Shown: in pieces, positions 1 through 6,487 of the stretch | Numbering within the stretch: the stretch's first letter is position 1 | Layout: the number at the start of each line of letters is the position of its first letter | Assembly (NCBI GenBank): GCA_964654535.1 | Contig: CAZZIZ010000152.1 | Coordinates: 1-7,949, forward strand | Reading direction: 5' to 3' | Length of the DNA stretch: 7,949 nucleotides | Source: CAZZIZ01 sp964654535 | GTDB lineage: Bacteria; Bacteroidota; Bacteroidia; Chitinophagales; UBA2359 | Notes under the pieces: generated by a model | What the model was told of the DNA's origin: nothing | The model's input: only the letters and a program-made list of their open reading frames with translations | The model's database searches: none | Made by a program: the position numbers and the translations under genes

Positions 1-13
1 GGGGCACGCCCAA
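1..13 (-). repeat. Edge copy (truncated) of the GGGCGTG structured element
   Basis: Read on the minus strand, these bases are TTGGGCGTGCCCC, identical over 13 bases to the start of the structured element at 7483-7495 on the plus strand. The rest of this copy would lie left of the window. It points the same way as the minus-strand gene cluster ending at 158, just as the right-hand copy points the same way as the plus-strand genes before it. Being cut by the edge, it cannot be confirmed as a full copy. Confidence 0.5.
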
Positions 14-71
14 AGGTTTTTATGTGAGCAGCTTTATCACTCGAAATGTACAGGCGTTAATACTTCCCTCG

Positions 72-114
72 CCCCTCTCAAGAGGGGAATCTCGACGATT
101 GCCTTCGGCAATCG
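72..114. repeat. Two adjacent short hairpins, REP-like
   Basis: The first hairpin is CCCCTC (72-77) pairing with GAGGGG (82-87) around a TCAA loop. The second is CGATTGCC (96-103) pairing perfectly with GGCAATCG (107-114) around TTC. The 8-bp stem with a 3-nt loop is the same design as the hairpins at 7664-7821, though the stem sequence differs. Neither is followed by a T-run on either strand, so they do not read as intrinsic terminators. They lie just beyond the end of the minus-strand cluster. Function is unknown; a REP-type intergenic repeat is the likeliest reading. Confidence 0.5.
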
Positions 115-157
115 CATTCACAAAAAAGCTTCAATAATTCGGAGCAGTCCCAGACTA

Positions 158-940
158 CTAATCCTTACTCGGTGCCGGCAATAGATTTTCGAATTGGTAC
201 TTGTTGACAAACTGACCGATCTGTGCGGTGAAGTCGTTTTCGCCTCCGTACTCGACGCGTAAGATGCGTGACTTCTTGCTGTTGTGGTAATCCCAGGATT
301 CGAATACGGTGTAGGAGTTGTCGGAGGGGTTAATGTTGAATCCACGCTTGAGACCTTCACGGTAGAATTCTTCACCCTCAACTTTTAAAACTGTTGGGGG
401 ATCGAACTTACCGTTTTTGACGTAGGAGTTCATGCGCGAGTCTACTTGGAAAACATTGATCGGTTTGGTGAGTGGAACTTGGTCGTCGTTTTTTTCGACG
501 CGCACGCGCATATTCATTTTCTTGTTCCCACTTTTTAGGTCAATACTTTTTTCTACTTCATGCTCCGTATCCTCGGGCGCTTCAGTCCAATAGAACAGGC
601 GCATATCGTCAGCCTCCCAAGTTTTTAAATCGTATTCTAAAAGCGAACCTTTGGTTAGGTTATTGACTTTCATATTGCTCGGGTCACGGGGTGCTTCTTT
701 TATTTTAGCAAGAATTTCTGGGTCGGTTACGTATTGTTGACTCGACCCAGCACCAACCGCTCCTGCACTCATTTTTAGTGCTTTCGCTTCATAGTTCTTT
801 TTTGCAAAATAAAGGCCGACAGCTGCAGCGGCGAACAAGATCATCATTATGTAATTGCCATTAAGCATACCAGACATTGCGCCGAAACCGCAAAGTATTG
901 CCGCGCCAATAAAAGCGTAGGAAATCGTTTTGTTATTCAT
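158..940 (-). CDS. Two-TM membrane protein with a DUF4178-like domain, PspA-cluster member
   Basis: A 260-residue protein with ATG start and TAG stop. The N-terminus is hydrophobic, with two probable membrane helices at about residues 8-24 and 29-46, then a basic stretch and a low-complexity linker (about 57-68). Residues about 95-255 form a soluble beta-rich region: 'LTKGSLLEYDLKTWE' near 95-109, then 'RILRVEYGG' and a closing 'FENLLP' near 250-255. This layout resembles DUF4178, a domain often encoded beside PspA homologues; that is my recollection of the family and not a search result. DUF2491 (YjfK), found in the enteric yjf operon, is the main alternative. It is the last gene of the minus-strand cluster, 40 bases after trmN6. 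No clear terminator follows: a stem overlapping the stop codon (143-159) lies 15 bases from the T-run at 122-127. Its exact biochemical role is unknown; membrane-envelope stress is inferred from context. Confidence 0.8.
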   Translation of the reverse strand: MNNKTISYAFIGAAILCGFGAMSGMLNGNYIMMILFAAAAVGLYFAKKNYEAKALKMSAGAVGAGSSQQYVTDPEILAKIKEAPRDPSNMKVNNLTKGSLLEYDLKTWEADDMRLFYWTEAPEDTEHEVEKSIDLKSGNKKMNMRVRVEKNDDQVPLTKPINVFQVDSRMNSYVKNGKFDPPTVLKVEGEEFYREGLKRGFNINPSDNSYTVFESWDYHNSKKSRILRVEYGGENDFTAQIGQFVNKYQFENLLPAPSKD

Positions 941-980
941 CGCTAAAGATTTTTACTAAAGTAAGTGCTTCTCCAGACTT

Positions 981-1688
981 CTACTCGCGGTCGAGATAGA
1001 AGGCTTCGGTTAATTTTAAGTGTTCCGTGGAATATTCTCCTTCGGCGTTCCGAATGTTAAGCGTTTCACCAATTGCCTCCCCTTCTTCAAAAGTCCACTC
1101 ACTTAAAATAAATGCTTTTTCCTTTCCCTCTTTATTGTAAGCCTTTAGTTTTCGAAAACAAAAAAGTGCATTGTCCTCCGCATATCCTTCGAACTTTACT
1201 TGAACATGATCTGGCAGGATCAAGGCGAACTTGCCATCTGAGGTAAGAAGCTCAACAACCGATTCGGCTAGGTCTTGTAGGCTAAAATGAATGCCATGTC
1301 GCGCAACTGCTTTGGATGTGTTCGGACTGGGCGTGCTATCAGAAAAGTAGGGCGGATTGCATATTATAAAATCATACTCACTCGGATGCGCATGGCTGAA
1401 TTTTACCAAATTTGTGAACTGAACACTCATTTTATTCGCCCAAGGTGAATGCTCGAAATTTTTCTTGGCCTCTTCACAGGAATCTCTATCGATGTCAATG
1501 GCATCAATAAATGCTTCCGGATTTTTCTGCGCGCACATCAAAGCCAGCAATCCCGTGCCGGTTCCAATGTCTAATATTCTTTTTGCATCCCCAGGCTGCG
1601 CCCAGGCACCTAACAACACTCCATCGGTACCAACCTTAAAGCCCTTTGAATGCTGAACGTCGAATTGTTTGAAATGAAATGCTGACAA
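981..1688 (-). CDS. trmN6: tRNA1(Val) (adenine(37)-N6)-methyltransferase TrmN6
   Basis: A class I SAM-dependent methyltransferase of the YfiC/TrmN6 family, which makes m6A at position 37 of tRNA1(Val) in the cytoplasm. The family opening is clear: 'FHFKQFDV' at residues 4-11 and 'FKVGTDGVLLGAWA' at 17-30. The SAM-binding motif I is 'LDIGTGTGLLAL' (39-50), an acidic 'DAIDID' (62-67) ends strand 2, and the catalytic 'NPPYF' (111-115) is the motif of N6-adenine methyltransferases. At 235 residues the length is normal. The start must be TTG: the previous gene stops only 5 bases upstream, a TGA closes the frame soon before, and the family N-terminus begins exactly here. It sits as a passenger in a PspA-type cluster, downstream of an internal terminator, so its level may depend on read-through. 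Family assignment is firm; substrate is inherited from the family. Confidence 0.93.
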   Translation of the reverse strand: MSAFHFKQFDVQHSKGFKVGTDGVLLGAWAQPGDAKRILDIGTGTGLLALMCAQKNPEAFIDAIDIDRDSCEEAKKNFEHSPWANKMSVQFTNLVKFSHAHPSEYDFIICNPPYFSDSTPSPNTSKAVARHGIHFSLQDLAESVVELLTSDGKFALILPDHVQVKFEGYAEDNALFCFRKLKAYNKEGKEKAFILSEWTFEEGEAIGETLNIRNAEGEYSTEHLKLTEAFYLDRE

Positions 1689-1693
1689 TGGGC

Positions 1694-2038
1694 TTAGACT
1701 TTTTTGGAATCATTCTTTTCGTCGAAACTTGCCATATCACTAAGCACAAATACTTTTGCGCCAGTGTCGGTAAGTTCGCGGTGGAACATACCATCTCTGG
1801 TTAGGTTTTCTAAAGTGGCTTGCGATTCTTCTCTGCCCATACGGGTTTCCGCTACAACTTCGGGAAGGGTTATTCGCCCTTTCTTTTTCATGGCCAAACG
1901 AATGACATCCTTTTCGGGATCATAAACTACGTCACTACCTTCCAAATAGTTTCTGGTGCGTACGAACATAACCGCAATGCCAAATGAAATTAGGGCGATT
2001 AGAACTATAGCCGGAATCCAAGTTATGATGTGTCTCAC
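1694..2038 (-). CDS. Membrane-anchored winged-helix-like small protein
   Basis: A 114-residue protein. One hydrophobic helix spans about residues 5-26, followed by a basic edge ('RTRN'), placing the remainder probably in the cytoplasm. Residues about 44-99 look like a winged helix: a first helix ('VIRLAMKKKG'), 'ITLPEVVAETRMG', a likely recognition helix 'REESQATLENLTRDGM', and a beta-wing ending 'AKVFVL'. The C-terminal tail is charged. The frame begins at GTG; no ATG exists before the hydrophobic helix, so GTG is needed to keep the anchor. It begins only 14 bases after the T-run of the terminator downstream of pspA and ends 5 bases before trmN6. I do not recognise a named family. A role in sensing or DNA/protein binding at the membrane is inference from the fold guess and from the neighbouring PspA gene. 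Confidence 0.78.
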   Translation of the reverse strand: MRHIITWIPAIVLIALISFGIAVMFVRTRNYLEGSDVVYDPEKDVIRLAMKKKGRITLPEVVAETRMGREESQATLENLTRDGMFHRELTDTGAKVFVLSDMASFDEKNDSKKV

Positions 2039-2052
2039 GTATTTGGTATTAC

Positions 2053-2078
2053 AAAAAACCCGCCACTAAAGGCGGGTT
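2053..2078 (-). terminator. Intrinsic terminator after pspA, inside the gene cluster
   Basis: Read on the minus strand: AACCCGCC (2078-2071), loop TTTAGT (2070-2065), GGCGGGTT (2064-2057), continuing into TTTT (2056-2053). The stem is eight base pairs, six of them G-C, with a run of six T. There is no comparable T-run on the plus strand, so it works in one direction only. It sits between the pspA stop codon and the start of the winged-helix gene, so it should cut expression of the three distal genes relative to DUF2170 and pspA. Confidence 0.88.
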
Positions 2079-2093
2079 CAATAAATTGTATTT

Positions 2094-2846
2094 TTAAGCG
2101 CCGTCTCCGTCAACGGGTGGCTCTGCTCCTGGCTTTGCCGCCCCTAAACCTAGACGCTCTTTCATTTGTAACAGGGCATCTTCTGCAGCAATTTCTTCGT
2201 GCCCTTCCAATGCTTTATCTATTTCCATGTCAACGGTACGTGACTCGTTAGAGATGTCTCCGTAAGCTTCGGCCAGAGCTTCTTGCTCTTCTACCTTTTC
2301 TTTCATACGCTCCAACATTGCTACCGTACTCGATGTATCGACATCGGCCAACTGCTTGTTCAAGTTTTTGGTAGCCGCAGCTACTTTCACTCTCGCCTTT
2401 AAAGTTTTCAGCTCGTTTTCGTACTTGCTGATATTGCTACGAATAGCTTTTACATTGGTTTCTAATTTTGAAACTGATGTGTCAAACTTTTCAACCTCGC
2501 TCTTAGAGCGCGTAACGTGCTGTATGCTTTCTTCTTTTCTAACCAAAGCTTCCTTCGCTAAGCTGTCTGCTTGCGTGGGATCGAGCTCCCCTCTTTGCGC
2601 TTTTTTCAAAAGCAACATTGCTTTACGCTCGTAGTCTTCTGCCTTTTGCTTATTGTTCTCCATATCGTTACGAGAACGAATGGCCATTGACTTTACTTCT
2701 GCCAGAGCTTCTAGACTTTTATCCAGATCTTTTTTAAGATCGCGGATACCTTGCTCCGTCATTTTAATTGGGTTTTCTAATTGGTCAACGGCGTTATTGA
2801 TTTCCGCCGAACCCATTTTGAAAAATCTTTTTAGTATTCCAAACAT
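2094..2846 (-). CDS. PspA/IM30 (Vipp1) family protein, bacterial ESCRT-III-like
   Basis: A 250-residue PspA/IM30 protein, a peripheral membrane protein that assembles into rods or rings on stressed inner membranes. The start 'MFGILKRFFKMG' (1-12) is a short amphipathic helix of the kind that inserts in membranes. Residues about 15-235 are almost wholly helical and highly charged, with long coiled coil (about 30-160) containing 'LENPIKMTEQGIRDL' (23-37), the position of the family's conserved P-x-x-x-x-x-Q segment. A hinge around 160-172 precedes another helical stretch. The tail (about 236-250) is Gly/Pro/Ala-rich and acidic. The ATG lies 11 bases after the DUF2170 stop, so the two are surely co-transcribed. 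Pairing with DUF2170 matches enteric YjfI-YjfJ and makes this a YjfJ-type PspA paralogue rather than the classical PspF-regulated PspA; no sigma-54 promoter or pspF/pspB/pspC gene is visible here. Family is secure, subtype is inferred. Confidence 0.92.
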   Translation of the reverse strand: MFGILKRFFKMGSAEINNAVDQLENPIKMTEQGIRDLKKDLDKSLEALAEVKSMAIRSRNDMENNKQKAEDYERKAMLLLKKAQRGELDPTQADSLAKEALVRKEESIQHVTRSKSEVEKFDTSVSKLETNVKAIRSNISKYENELKTLKARVKVAAATKNLNKQLADVDTSSTVAMLERMKEKVEEQEALAEAYGDISNESRTVDMEIDKALEGHEEIAAEDALLQMKERLGLGAAKPGAEPPVDGDGA

Positions 2847-2857
2847 CTATGTGGTTT

Positions 2858-3256
2858 TTAATGCGCTTTTGAAAATTCGATGATCTCATCTGAGTACTCG
2901 CTCAGAAGCATACCAAGAGAGTTGATTGAACCCTCTAACTCGTTTAGGTCTAAGTTCTCTAACTGAAGCGTGTCACGGTAAATAACTTTGGTGCCACCTT
3001 CATCAAGAGCAAAGGCTCCATGAATGACATCACGGTTTTTTACCAATAGCTCACGGAAAACTTGCTCGCTGGGTGCTTTCATTTCAAATAGGAATTGCTC
3101 CATTATTAAAATCGGATCGGCCAGGCCAATAACGAGGTTCTTAACCCCTTCTTGTTCCTTTTCTACTACCATCATTCCCTCGCTTTCGTTTTCATCGGTT
3201 ATGTTGCAACCCAGCTCGAGGAGGTAGTTTTTTACTTTCTCAAAAGAATTATCCAT
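2858..3256 (-). CDS. DUF2170 (YjfI-type) protein, first gene of the PspA cluster
   Basis: Numbered from the ATG at 3256, the protein has 132 residues, the size I recall for YjfI. The diagnostic part is 'HGAFALDEGG' (79-88) followed by 'YRDTLQLENLDLNELE' (93-108) and a helical end, which I recognise as DUF2170. The N-terminal half ('VKNYLLELGCNITDENE') is an alpha-beta module with no signal peptide or membrane helix. An in-frame ATG at 3319 would add 21 basic, poorly structured residues; I prefer 3256 because the family normally begins just before this first helix. The gene precedes pspA by 11 bases, the same order as yjfI-yjfJ in enteric bacteria. Biochemical function is not known; a cytoplasmic regulator or partner of the adjacent PspA protein is inference. 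Confidence 0.82.
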   Translation of the reverse strand: MDNSFEKVKNYLLELGCNITDENESEGMMVVEKEQEGVKNLVIGLADPILIMEQFLFEMKAPSEQVFRELLVKNRDVIHGAFALDEGGTKVIYRDTLQLENLDLNELEGSINSLGMLLSEYSDEIIEFSKAH

Positions 3257-3454
3257 TCGGTTTAAGTATTTAGGTCTTTTTGTTTTAGATACCAAAGAAG
3301 CGCAATCCTTGCCCTTCATTTAGTATGAGCAAAAATTTTGCCCAGCCTTTAAATTATACGTTTTTGGGCGTAAAAGAGTTTCAAAATCGTACGAGTATTA
3401 GCATTTTTTATTCTTGAACGAATCTTCGGAGCCGAAACTCTCTAATGACCGCTT

Positions 3455-6265
3455 TTAATTCTTGGCTGCACTCAATTTTTCTTTCAAAAAGCGGCCCGTA
3501 TGCGACTTCTTCAACTTTGCCAAACCTTCAGGTACGCCTTGATACATCAATTGGCCTCCGCCCTCGCCACCATCGGGGCCCAGGTCTATTACCCAATCGG
3601 CCGCTTTTACGATATCCAAATTGTGTTCGATGACCACAACCGTGTGTCCTTTTTCAACCAATGCATTGAAAGCCTCCAAGAGCTTATGGATATCGTGGAA
3701 GTGGAGCCCTGTGGTTGGCTCATCAAAGATGAACAAGATGTGATCCTTGCTACCACCTTTACCCAAATAAGACGCCAGCTTAACTCTTTGGGCTTCGCCT
3801 CCACTCAAGGTGCTACTTGCCTGCCCAAGTTTTACATAGCCCAGGCCCACTTGAGCCAATGGTTCAATACGCATTTGAACATGCTTGGCCACTTCGAAAA
3901 ACTCCATCGCTTCGTCTACACTTAGGTCCAACACTTCTGATATGTTTTTGTCGTTGACTTTTATGTCGAGGACTTCTTGCTTAAAGCGCTTTCCATTGCA
4001 TTCTTCGCAGGTCAAGTGTACGTCGGCTAGGAATTGCATTTCCACTACCACGGTTCCGTCGCCCTTGCATTCCTCACAGCGACCACCTTCTACATTAAAA
4101 GAAAAGTGTCGACTGGCATAACCGCGCACCTTTGCCAATTGCTGATCGGCAAACAAATCGCGGATAGCGTCGTAGGCTTTTATATAAGTAACCGGATTCG
4201 AGCGACTAGAACGACCCAATGGATTTTGATCAATAAGCTGAATCTGTTCTATCAGTTTATAGTCTCCAGAAAGTTTACCGTGCTTGTGTTGTGACATGTC
4301 TACTCCATCGAGCACCCCACGCATCATTGGATAGAGAACTTCTTTGACCAAGGTAGTTTTACCTGAGCCACTCACGCCGGATACTACAGACAGTGCATTG
4401 AGGGGTATGTCTACGTTTATTTCTTGCAGATTAAATTTGTCCGCACCCCGAATTTTTATGCGATTGATAACCTTGCGTCTGTTCTTGGGAACATCAATGG
4501 CCATCTTGCCGGCTAAGTACTTTCCAGTTAAACTGTTTTTGTCCTTGAGTATTTTCTTGGCGTCGCCACTGTAAATAACCTCACCGCCTAAGCGTCCAGC
4601 AAAGGGCCCCATATCTATAATGTGATCGGCAGCGCGAATAATATCTTCTTCGTGCTCCACTACTACAACCGTATTACCTAAATTTCGCAACGAGCGTAAA
4701 ACATTAATAAGCCTTTCTGTATCACGCGAGTGCAAACCAATACTCGGCTCATCTAGTATGTACATCGAGCTGGTCAGATTACTGCCCAGGGTTCGAGTTA
4801 AATTAATGCGTTGCATTTCTCCGCCCGACAAAGTGTTGCTGGCGCGGTTCAGGGTCAAGTAACCCAAACCAAGATCCATTAAAAACTGCAGGCGATTGCG
4901 CACCTCGGTTAGAATTCGTTTACCAGCTTCTTGTTCGTTCTTTGGAAACTTGATCTTCTTAAAGACTTCATGCAAGTCCTTTATCGGCATAAGCAGCAAC
5001 TCCATAATATCATGCTTACTGACTTTAACATATGTGGTGTCCTTACGCAAGCGCGTTCCCTTGCAATCGCGACACAAAGTCCGACCACGATAGCGGGCCA
5101 ACATAACCCGATACTGAATTTTATGCGTCTGGGTTTTAAGGTCAGCGAAAAAATCGTTAAGTCCGTTAAAATATTCGTTACCATCCCAAAGTAAATCGAC
5201 TTGCTTAGTAGTAAGCTGCTTTATCGGTTTATGAATCGGGAAGTCAAACTTGCTGGCTTGTTTAATTAAGCGCTCGTTCCATACCCGCATCTTTGGCCCG
5301 CGCCAGGGAGCAATAGCCTTGTCGTAAATAGATAAATTAAGATTAGGAAAAACCAGCGTCTCGTCAATTCCGATAACCGAGCCAAAGCCCTGGCAATTAC
5401 GACAGGCACCAAACGAGTTGTTGAAATTGAAAAACTGAGGGCTCGGCTCTTCGAAAGTCATACCGTCTAGTTCAAAACGATTATTGAACTCCTTGGCTTT
5501 GCCTTCCATTACCTGAACGATGCAAGCACCCTCGCCTTCATAAAAAGCAATCTGCACCGAATCAGCAGAACGACTTTCTAAGTCAGCATCTTCTTTGCTA
5601 ATCACTAAGCGATCAACCACAATCGCAACTTGCTTTTTCTTTTTAATCACCGTGGGCTTCGCGTCTTCAATGCGCATCACCTCGCCGTCTGCCCACAAAC
5701 GCACAAAACCTTTTTGTTGTAAAATTTGTAGCTCCTTGGTTACCGAGCGTCCTTTATCAAAACTTGTCGGAGCAAGTATTAAGACTTTCGACTTTTGTTT
5801 CAGTCGTACTATATAGTCTACGACATCGCTCACCTGATCTTTCTTAACGAGCTCACCACTTAGCGGAGAAATCGTTTTACCCAAGCGACCAAACATTAAG
5901 CGCAGGTAATCATAAATCTCAGTAAGCGTGCCGACAGTAGAGCGGCTGGAAGCGTTGGCAGTCCTTTGTTCTATGGCTATGGCCGGAGCGATACCTTTTA
6001 TATACTCTACGTCGGGTTTGTCCATTCGCTTCATAAACTGGCGCGCGTAAGAAGAAAGGCTCTCTACATATCTGCGTTGTCCTTCAGCATACAAAGTATC
6101 TATAGTAAGAGATGATTTACCCGATCCAGAAACACCTGTTATGACAACGAAATGATTTCGCGGTATGGCCACATCCACGTTCTTCAGATTATGAACGGAG
6201 GCCCCTTTTATGATGATAAAATGGCGCGGATCGAGCTTTTCAATTTTTTTAACACTTCCTGACAT
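3455..6265 (-). CDS. uvrA: UvrA, ATP-binding subunit of the UvrABC excinuclease
   Basis: The damage-recognition ATPase of nucleotide excision repair; it forms a dimer that loads UvrB at bulky lesions. All 936 residues are intact. The first ATPase half has Walker A 'GVSGSGKS' (44-51), 'RRYVESLSSYARQF' (64-77), signature 'NTLSGGEMQR' (477-486) and Walker B 'ILDEPSIGLH' (503-512). The second has Walker A 'GVSGSGKT' (630-637), signature 'STLSGGEAQR' (818-827) and Walker B 'FIFDEPTTGLH' (845-855). A complete four-cysteine zinc module is C730/C733/C753/C756. In the first insert only the second CxxC (C288/C291) remains; where other UvrAs have the first pair this protein reads 'RFELDGMT' (263-270). 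C398/C401 sit in 'CRDCKGTRL'. ATG at 6265 gives the normal N-terminus. The gene is divergent from the sigma factor. A possible -7 box TACTTTTA lies on the minus strand at 6284-6277, one mismatch from TAnnTTTG, but no good upstream box was found. Confidence 0.97.
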   Translation of the reverse strand: MSGSVKKIEKLDPRHFIIIKGASVHNLKNVDVAIPRNHFVVITGVSGSGKSSLTIDTLYAEGQRRYVESLSSYARQFMKRMDKPDVEYIKGIAPAIAIEQRTANASSRSTVGTLTEIYDYLRLMFGRLGKTISPLSGELVKKDQVSDVVDYIVRLKQKSKVLILAPTSFDKGRSVTKELQILQQKGFVRLWADGEVMRIEDAKPTVIKKKKQVAIVVDRLVISKEDADLESRSADSVQIAFYEGEGACIVQVMEGKAKEFNNRFELDGMTFEEPSPQFFNFNNSFGACRNCQGFGSVIGIDETLVFPNLNLSIYDKAIAPWRGPKMRVWNERLIKQASKFDFPIHKPIKQLTTKQVDLLWDGNEYFNGLNDFFADLKTQTHKIQYRVMLARYRGRTLCRDCKGTRLRKDTTYVKVSKHDIMELLLMPIKDLHEVFKKIKFPKNEQEAGKRILTEVRNRLQFLMDLGLGYLTLNRASNTLSGGEMQRINLTRTLGSNLTSSMYILDEPSIGLHSRDTERLINVLRSLRNLGNTVVVVEHEEDIIRAADHIIDMGPFAGRLGGEVIYSGDAKKILKDKNSLTGKYLAGKMAIDVPKNRRKVINRIKIRGADKFNLQEINVDIPLNALSVVSGVSGSGKTTLVKEVLYPMMRGVLDGVDMSQHKHGKLSGDYKLIEQIQLIDQNPLGRSSRSNPVTYIKAYDAIRDLFADQQLAKVRGYASRHFSFNVEGGRCEECKGDGTVVVEMQFLADVHLTCEECNGKRFKQEVLDIKVNDKNISEVLDLSVDEAMEFFEVAKHVQMRIEPLAQVGLGYVKLGQASSTLSGGEAQRVKLASYLGKGGSKDHILFIFDEPTTGLHFHDIHKLLEAFNALVEKGHTVVVIEHNLDIVKAADWVIDLGPDGGEGGGQLMYQGVPEGLAKLKKSHTGRFLKEKLSAAKN

Positions 6266-6328
6266 CGGCTAACACATAAAAGTAGCACTTTGGAATTATT
6301 TTTGAACTAACAATTGTGTCGGAAGGCC

Positions 6329-6359
6329 TTTACACTTTGCAACCTTTGGGCTATATTTG
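6329..6359 (+). promoter_or_regulatory. Candidate Bacteroidota-type promoter for the sigma-factor gene
   Basis: TATATTTG at 6352-6359 matches the Bacteroidota -7 consensus TAnnTTTG perfectly. TTTA at 6329-6332, 19 bases upstream, matches the -33 box TTTG at three of four positions. Transcription would begin near 6365, giving a leader of about 120 bases before the ATG at 6488. Another perfect -7 match, TATTTTTG at 6297-6304, has no partner box at suitable spacing. Motif matching in AT-rich DNA gives chance hits, so this is only a candidate. Confidence 0.4.
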
Positions 6360-6443
6360 ACAACAGCGAAAGCTATTTAACCAAAACAAAGACATACTCT
6401 ATACGGACTAACTCTACTTTTTTTTAACAACAGTTTTAATTCC

Positions 6444-6464
6444 AATCGGCTATCAGAGCTGATT
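6444..6464 (+). promoter_or_regulatory. Hairpin in the presumed 5' leader of the sigma-factor gene
   Basis: AATCGGC (6444-6450) pairs with GCTGATT (6458-6464) around a 7-nt loop TATCAGA, with one G-U pair. It ends 23 bases before the ATG and has no following T-run. It could tune translation or be chance; the stem is short. Confidence 0.3.
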
Positions 6465-6487
6465 CTATCACTGTAAAAAGTAGAATT

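Noticed and set aside
122..159. Intrinsic terminator for the minus-strand cluster
   Set aside because: The AGTAGTC/GACTGCT stem overlaps the stop codon and the T-run at 127-122 is 15 bases away, so the usual hairpin-then-T form is missing.
118..381. 87-residue minus-strand frame rich in Ser/Thr/Pro
   Set aside because: It overlaps the end of the 260-residue membrane protein in another frame and has shadow-frame composition.
2094..2846. Classical PspA under PspF and sigma-54
   Set aside because: No pspF, pspB or pspC gene and no GG-N10-GC promoter was seen; the DUF2170 neighbour points to the YjfJ-type paralogue.
3257..3319. N-terminal extension of the DUF2170 protein from ATG 3319
   Set aside because: The 21 extra residues are basic and unstructured and precede the family's usual beginning; the extension is possible but less likely than a start at 3256.
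3375..3441. uvrA terminator made from AGAGTTTC / GAAACTCT arms
   Set aside because: The arms are 51 bases apart and only four T follow on the minus strand; too weak to call.
3500..3925. 141-residue plus-strand open frame
   Set aside because: It is antisense to the C-terminal ATPase half of uvrA, whose motifs are intact; the translated product resembles no protein I know.
4931..5194. Plus-strand open frame of 87 residues within uvrA
   Set aside because: Antisense to a conserved part of UvrA; no independent coding evidence.
3455..6265. UvrA2-type paralogue linked to antibiotic or drug resistance
   Set aside because: Apart from the lost cysteine pair, the order and spacing of motifs and the 'RRYVESLSSYARQF' segment fit the main repair UvrA of Bacteroidota; nothing nearby suggests a resistance role.
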